From Halostagnicola sp. A-GB9-2 (lineage in GTDB: Archaea > Halobacteriota > Halobacteria > Halobacteriales > Natrialbaceae): 64,000 nt of DNA. A model generated the notes under the pieces. That model worked only from the letters and a program-made list of their open reading frames with translations, was not told the origin of the DNA and ran no database searches. The stretch lies in NCBI RefSeq assembly GCF_030068615.1, contig NZ_JASJOC010000001.1:558001-622000 (forward strand), given 5' to 3'. This document shows positions 60,954-64,000 of this stretch, one piece after another. Numbering within the stretch: the stretch's first letter is position 1; the number at the start of each line of letters is the position of its first letter. Both the position numbers and the translations under genes were made by a program.

Positions 60954-62153
60954 ATGAGCTATCGGGGAGTCCGTTTGCCGGGGGACGCGTCCGGCAGTGA
61001 CGGCGCGTTGGCGGTCGACGGCGCTGTGGATTTCGCTGAGTCGACGGATCCGCTCGTCCTTTCGTTAGTCGTTTTGGGGATTGTCGGAATCTTCCTGGGG
61101 GGTTGGTGGCTCGTCAGGTGGTTTCGCCGACCGCCCGGCTCGCGTCTCAAGCGGGTTCTGGCCACACACGACGAAGTGGCGGTGTTGATGCACCCAAACC
61201 CCGACCCCGATGCGATGGCGTGTGCGATGGGCGTCGCCGAAATCGCGGATTCGGTCGACACTGAGACGACGCTTCAGTATCCCGGCGAGATACGACATCA
61301 GGAAAATCGCGCGTTCAGGACCGTCCTGGACCTCGACCTCGAAACGGTCGAATCGAGCTCCGACCTCGCGGCCGAGACCGTGGTGCTGGTCGATCACAAC
61401 ACGCCGCGTGGGTTCACGGGAGCTCAAACCGTCGAGCCGGTCGTCGTTGTCGATCACCACCCGGGCAACGGGGCGGGAACGTCGTTTACCGACGTCCGAA
61501 CCGACTACGGCGCGGCCTCGACGATCATCGTCGAGTATCTCGAGGATATGGACGCGGTGATGGCCGAAGAGGAAGAGGACGACGGCGACTTCGAAATTTC
61601 GCCCGAACTCGCGACGGGGCTGTTGTACGGCATTCAGTCGGATACGAACAACCTGACAAAAGGGTGCTCGAGGGCGGAGTTCGACGCATGTGCGTTTCTC
61701 TTCTCGGGAATCGACGAGGACAGCCTCGATCGGATCGCCAACCCGCAGGTAAGCGACGACGTGTTACAGATCAAAGCAAAAGCGATCACGGAAAAGCGCG
61801 TCGAGGGTTCGTTCGCCACCTGCGACGTCGGGAAGATCGGCAACGTCGACGCGATTCCACAGGCCGCGGACGAACTCATGCACCTCGAGGGAGTTACGGC
61901 CGTCGTCGTCTACGGAGAAAACGACGGGACGTTACACCTCTCCGGGCGCTCGCGCGACGACAGGGTTCACATGGGAGAGACCCTTCGACACGTCGTCAGC
62001 GACATTCCGATGGCCAACGCCGGCGGTCACGCCCGAATGGGTGGCGGTCAGCTCTCGGTCGAACACATGCGCGGCATCGGCCCGTCGGACGGAATCAGCC
62101 ACGTTGAGTTCGAAGACCGGTTATTCTCGGCGATGGCTGGCGATCGGTCCTGA
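60954..62153 (+). CDS. Membrane-tethered DHH/DHHA1 phosphoesterase
   Basis: The protein has 399 residues. One transmembrane helix (about 34-57) is followed by a DHH domain with intact motifs HPNPDPDAMA (about 80), VVLVDHN, VVVVDHHPG and LYGIQSDTNN, and a DHHA1 domain ending in GGHARMGGGQ (about 361-370). NrnA/GdpP-type enzymes hydrolyse short oligonucleotides or cyclic dinucleotides. Unlike the RecJ-like protein at 7994, all catalytic residues are present. The membrane anchor would place it at the inner surface. The substrate is unknown; c-di-AMP or pAp are guesses. Confidence 0.88.
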   Translation: MSYRGVRLPGDASGSDGALAVDGAVDFAESTDPLVLSLVVLGIVGIFLGGWWLVRWFRRPPGSRLKRVLATHDEVAVLMHPNPDPDAMACAMGVAEIADSVDTETTLQYPGEIRHQENRAFRTVLDLDLETVESSSDLAAETVVLVDHNTPRGFTGAQTVEPVVVVDHHPGNGAGTSFTDVRTDYGAASTIIVEYLEDMDAVMAEEEEDDGDFEISPELATGLLYGIQSDTNNLTKGCSRAEFDACAFLFSGIDEDSLDRIANPQVSDDVLQIKAKAITEKRVEGSFATCDVGKIGNVDAIPQAADELMHLEGVTAVVVYGENDGTLHLSGRSRDDRVHMGETLRHVVSDIPMANAGGHARMGGGQLSVEHMRGIGPSDGISHVEFEDRLFSAMAGDRS

Positions 62154-62326
62154 AGCACAACGCGCGTTCTACCGACGCGGCGGATGTTCGACCACGCACG
62201 GTGTGGACTGGCGCTCGGTCGACGAAGCCGGTCGTCGGGGGAATCGAGACTCGAGCGAATCGGGCCAAAACGGATCAGTCGAAATCGACCGAAAAGAGGG
62301 TGTGAGTCGACGGACGAATCGAGCGG

Positions 62327-62497
62327 TTACCGGATTTCCTTCCACTTCGTGTTACATTCCGGACAAATCCGAATCGTCGTGATCGTATCCGGATCGTTTT
62401 CGGTCTTGAGGGGTTTATCACAGTCAGCACAGACCACTCGCTCGTAGGTGTCCTTATCGAGTTCACCCTTACGAAGTGCCTTCCGGATTGATTGCAT
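62327..62497 (-). CDS. HVO_0758-like small zinc-finger protein
   Basis: This 56-residue protein is shorter than usual gene-finding limits. It begins MQSIRKALRKGELDKDTYER and has two C-x2-C pairs (CADC, CPEC) that bind one zinc, then ends KWKEIR. It resembles the haloarchaeal HVO_0758 family of small zinc-finger proteins studied in Haloferax, which affect biofilm and swarming (from memory). Its start faces the MFS gene with 116 bases between start codons. Confidence 0.8.
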   Translation of the reverse strand: MQSIRKALRKGELDKDTYERVVCADCDKPLKTENDPDTITTIRICPECNTKWKEIR

Positions 62498-62613
62498 GTT
62501 CACCCCCTACGAAGGTCGGGGAGAAAAAGACAGGGGCTGTTTTTATCTCGAAACTTGTCATTTATGGCGTTTCGATTCGAAAGCATGACTTGGGAGCGAC
62601 CGACAGCTACCGT

Positions 62614-63831
62614 ATGAACGATCCAGTGACCCAGCGCTTTCGCGGCCGGACGGCAGTCTTCGGGTCGCTGTGCGGACTCGTCTTTCTGGTGAACCTCGGC
62701 CGGATGATCTACGCGCCGCTTCTCGAGCCGTTTCGAACCACGTTCGGTGCGAGCGCGGGCGCGGTTGGTCTCCTCGCGACGCTGGTCTGGGTCGGAAGCG
62801 CAGCGCCGCGCTTTCCGACGGGATACATCCTGACGAAAGTTCCCCGGCGATGGGTGGTGCTCGCAACGGGACTCATCCTCGCCGGCGGTTCGGTGTTCGC
62901 CGCGCTCGCTCCCTCGCTTTCGATTCTCTACGTCGGTGCCCTATTGATGGGCATCGCGAGCGGGGTCTATTACGTTTCAGCGATGCCGCTGGTGAGCGAG
63001 CTCTTTCCCGACCGACCGGGTCGTGCGATCGGGATCAACGGAATGGCGAGCCAGCTCGCGGCGGTCGCCGCACCGCCGCTCGTCGCCGCCGTCTACGCGA
63101 TCGCGTTCCTCCCGATCGCCGCCTGGCGGGTGATCTTTCTATTGATGGCTGTCGGGGCGGTGATCTCCGCGTTCGCGTTCTACCTGACCGCGCGCCGAGT
63201 GGACCTCCCCGGTGCCGGACGCACGGACCTGAACCTCACCGAGGCGCTGTTCGCCCAGTGGAAGATCATCCTCACGGGAATCGCGATCGTCGGCCTCGCG
63301 GGGCTCGTCTGGAACGGCGTTTTTAACATGTACGTGGTCTACCTCGTGGAATCGAAGGGATTCTCCGAGAGAATCTCGCAGATCCTGCTCACCGTCGTCT
63401 TTGCGACCGGCGTCCCCGCGTTCTGGCTCACTGGCGTTATCGCCGATAGAATCTCGTTCGTGCCGCTCATGCTCGCCGTTCTGATCGGCTTCGTCATCTG
63501 TCTCGTCGGCCTAATCCTCGCAGAAAGTCTCCTCGCCGTCTTCCTCATCTCGGCGGTGATCGGCTACGTGATGCACAGCCTCTTTCCGGCGACGGACACC
63601 TACATTCTGGCCTCCCTTCCGGATTCTCACCGTGGGAGCGGCTACGCCGTCTTCAGCGGCACGATGATGCCCATTCAGGCCGTCGGGAGCGTCCTCGTCG
63701 GCGGCCTCGTCGACATCGGATTCAGCTTCGACGAGGTGTTTACCGGGCTCGCCGGCGGGCTCGTCGTTTTGATCGTCGCACTGATCGGGCTCTGGCTCGC
63801 AAACCTGCTTCCCAACGGCGGCTCGAGATAA
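62614..63831 (+). CDS. MFS transporter
   Basis: The protein has 405 residues and 12 predicted helices. It has the MFS inter-helix motif region RFPTGYILTKVPRRWV (about 60-75) after helix 2, and a long central loop near 195-215. It is a secondary transporter or efflux protein of the inner membrane; the substrate cannot be inferred. ATG 62614 gives a short cytoplasmic N-terminus. The open frame upstream to 62476 would run into the divergent zinc-finger gene. Confidence 0.87.
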   Translation: MNDPVTQRFRGRTAVFGSLCGLVFLVNLGRMIYAPLLEPFRTTFGASAGAVGLLATLVWVGSAAPRFPTGYILTKVPRRWVVLATGLILAGGSVFAALAPSLSILYVGALLMGIASGVYYVSAMPLVSELFPDRPGRAIGINGMASQLAAVAAPPLVAAVYAIAFLPIAAWRVIFLLMAVGAVISAFAFYLTARRVDLPGAGRTDLNLTEALFAQWKIILTGIAIVGLAGLVWNGVFNMYVVYLVESKGFSERISQILLTVVFATGVPAFWLTGVIADRISFVPLMLAVLIGFVICLVGLILAESLLAVFLISAVIGYVMHSLFPATDTYILASLPDSHRGSGYAVFSGTMMPIQAVGSVLVGGLVDIGFSFDEVFTGLAGGLVVLIVALIGLWLANLLPNGGSR

Positions 63832-63946
63832 TCCAAACGCTCCCCCGAACTCACGAACGATCCCGCCGTGAGCGGCTGAGCCATCCTATCCGCCGTGGCT
63901 CGCCCGAGTCGTGGCCGTTTTGGTTCTCCGCTCGAAGTGTCCACCG

Positions 63947-64000
63947 ATGGAATACGTCCAGGAGCGAATTGCCACGCTCCACGAGTTCGGATCGACGCCT
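63947..64000 (+). CDS. Start of a gene running off the window (possible glycosyltransferase)
   Basis: Eighteen codons are visible, reading MEYVQERIATLHEFGSTP. The beginning resembles haloarchaeal family 2 glycosyltransferases annotated as glucosyl-3-phosphoglycerate synthases (from memory). Eighteen residues are too few for a firm call. Confidence 0.45.
   Translation, partial: MEYVQERIATLHEFGSTP

Overview
The window is a 64 kb piece of a haloarchaeal chromosome, most likely a member of the Natrialbaceae (inferred). The reasons are a high GC content with many CTCGAG motifs, strongly acidic proteins, Tat signals, leaderless genes behind TTTAWA-like boxes, and lineage markers: archaeosortase A, CetZ, HalOD1 and HTH-10 domains, two TFBs, NEMF/RqcH, halocyanin and a halobacterial IS1341-type TnpB element. 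I found no rRNA, tRNA or CRISPR array. The window starts inside one gene and ends inside another.

Layout. 1-7571: a halocyanin, archaeosortase A overlapping a metallophosphoesterase, an SDR enzyme, a gamma-carbonic-anhydrase-like protein, a DUF3006/ComEC-like beta-lactamase-fold lipoprotein pair, OsmC and a UPF0173 hydrolase. A MITE-like element follows at 7573. 7994-18821: a catalytically degenerate RecJ/DHH protein, a complete seven-gene Mrp Na+/H+ antiporter operon on the minus strand (mnhA to mnhG, nearly all overlapping), and Elp3. 19396-35971: a mixed housekeeping and regulatory stretch with RqcH, Lrp, HalOD1, a CobW GTPase behind a repeated palindromic site, TFB, NAD(P)HX dehydratase, an enolase-superfamily enzyme convergent with a nucleoside hydrolase, and CetZ. 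36499-43326: a coiled-coil protein, DUF2243, and a small coiled-coil gene followed by Smc-ScpA.

43327-52373 is the most interesting part. Hairpin-rich intergenic DNA and a compact structured element at about 43784-43894 precede an accessory catabolic-looking cluster: DoxX, an Asp-box propeller, a TatD-like hydrolase, an HTH-10 activator, an exported Tat-lipoprotein amidohydrolase, an FAH-family enzyme, a cytosolic amidohydrolase paralogue and a TetR repressor. Two minus-strand promoters in this cluster carry the same composite signal TTTAC-N6-GTAAA-N2-TTTATC. Two plus-strand promoters carry perfect palindromes with core TTGGAA-N2-TTCCAA. I infer a two-regulator regulon for breakdown of an unknown C-N compound.

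52421-54747 is mobile debris: an IS200/IS605-type element with a frameshifted tnpB, its small divergent partner ORF and a right-end RNA scaffold, followed by a VapB antitoxin next to a 20-codon stump of VapC. From 54811 the chromosome returns to ordinary content: an alpha/beta hydrolase, the MeaB and B12-binding parts of methylmalonyl-CoA mutase, an HD hydrolase, a second TFB with a small winged-helix gene, an SDR, a membrane-tethered DHH phosphoesterase, a 56-residue zinc-finger protein and an MFS transporter. The start codon of another gene lies at 63947.
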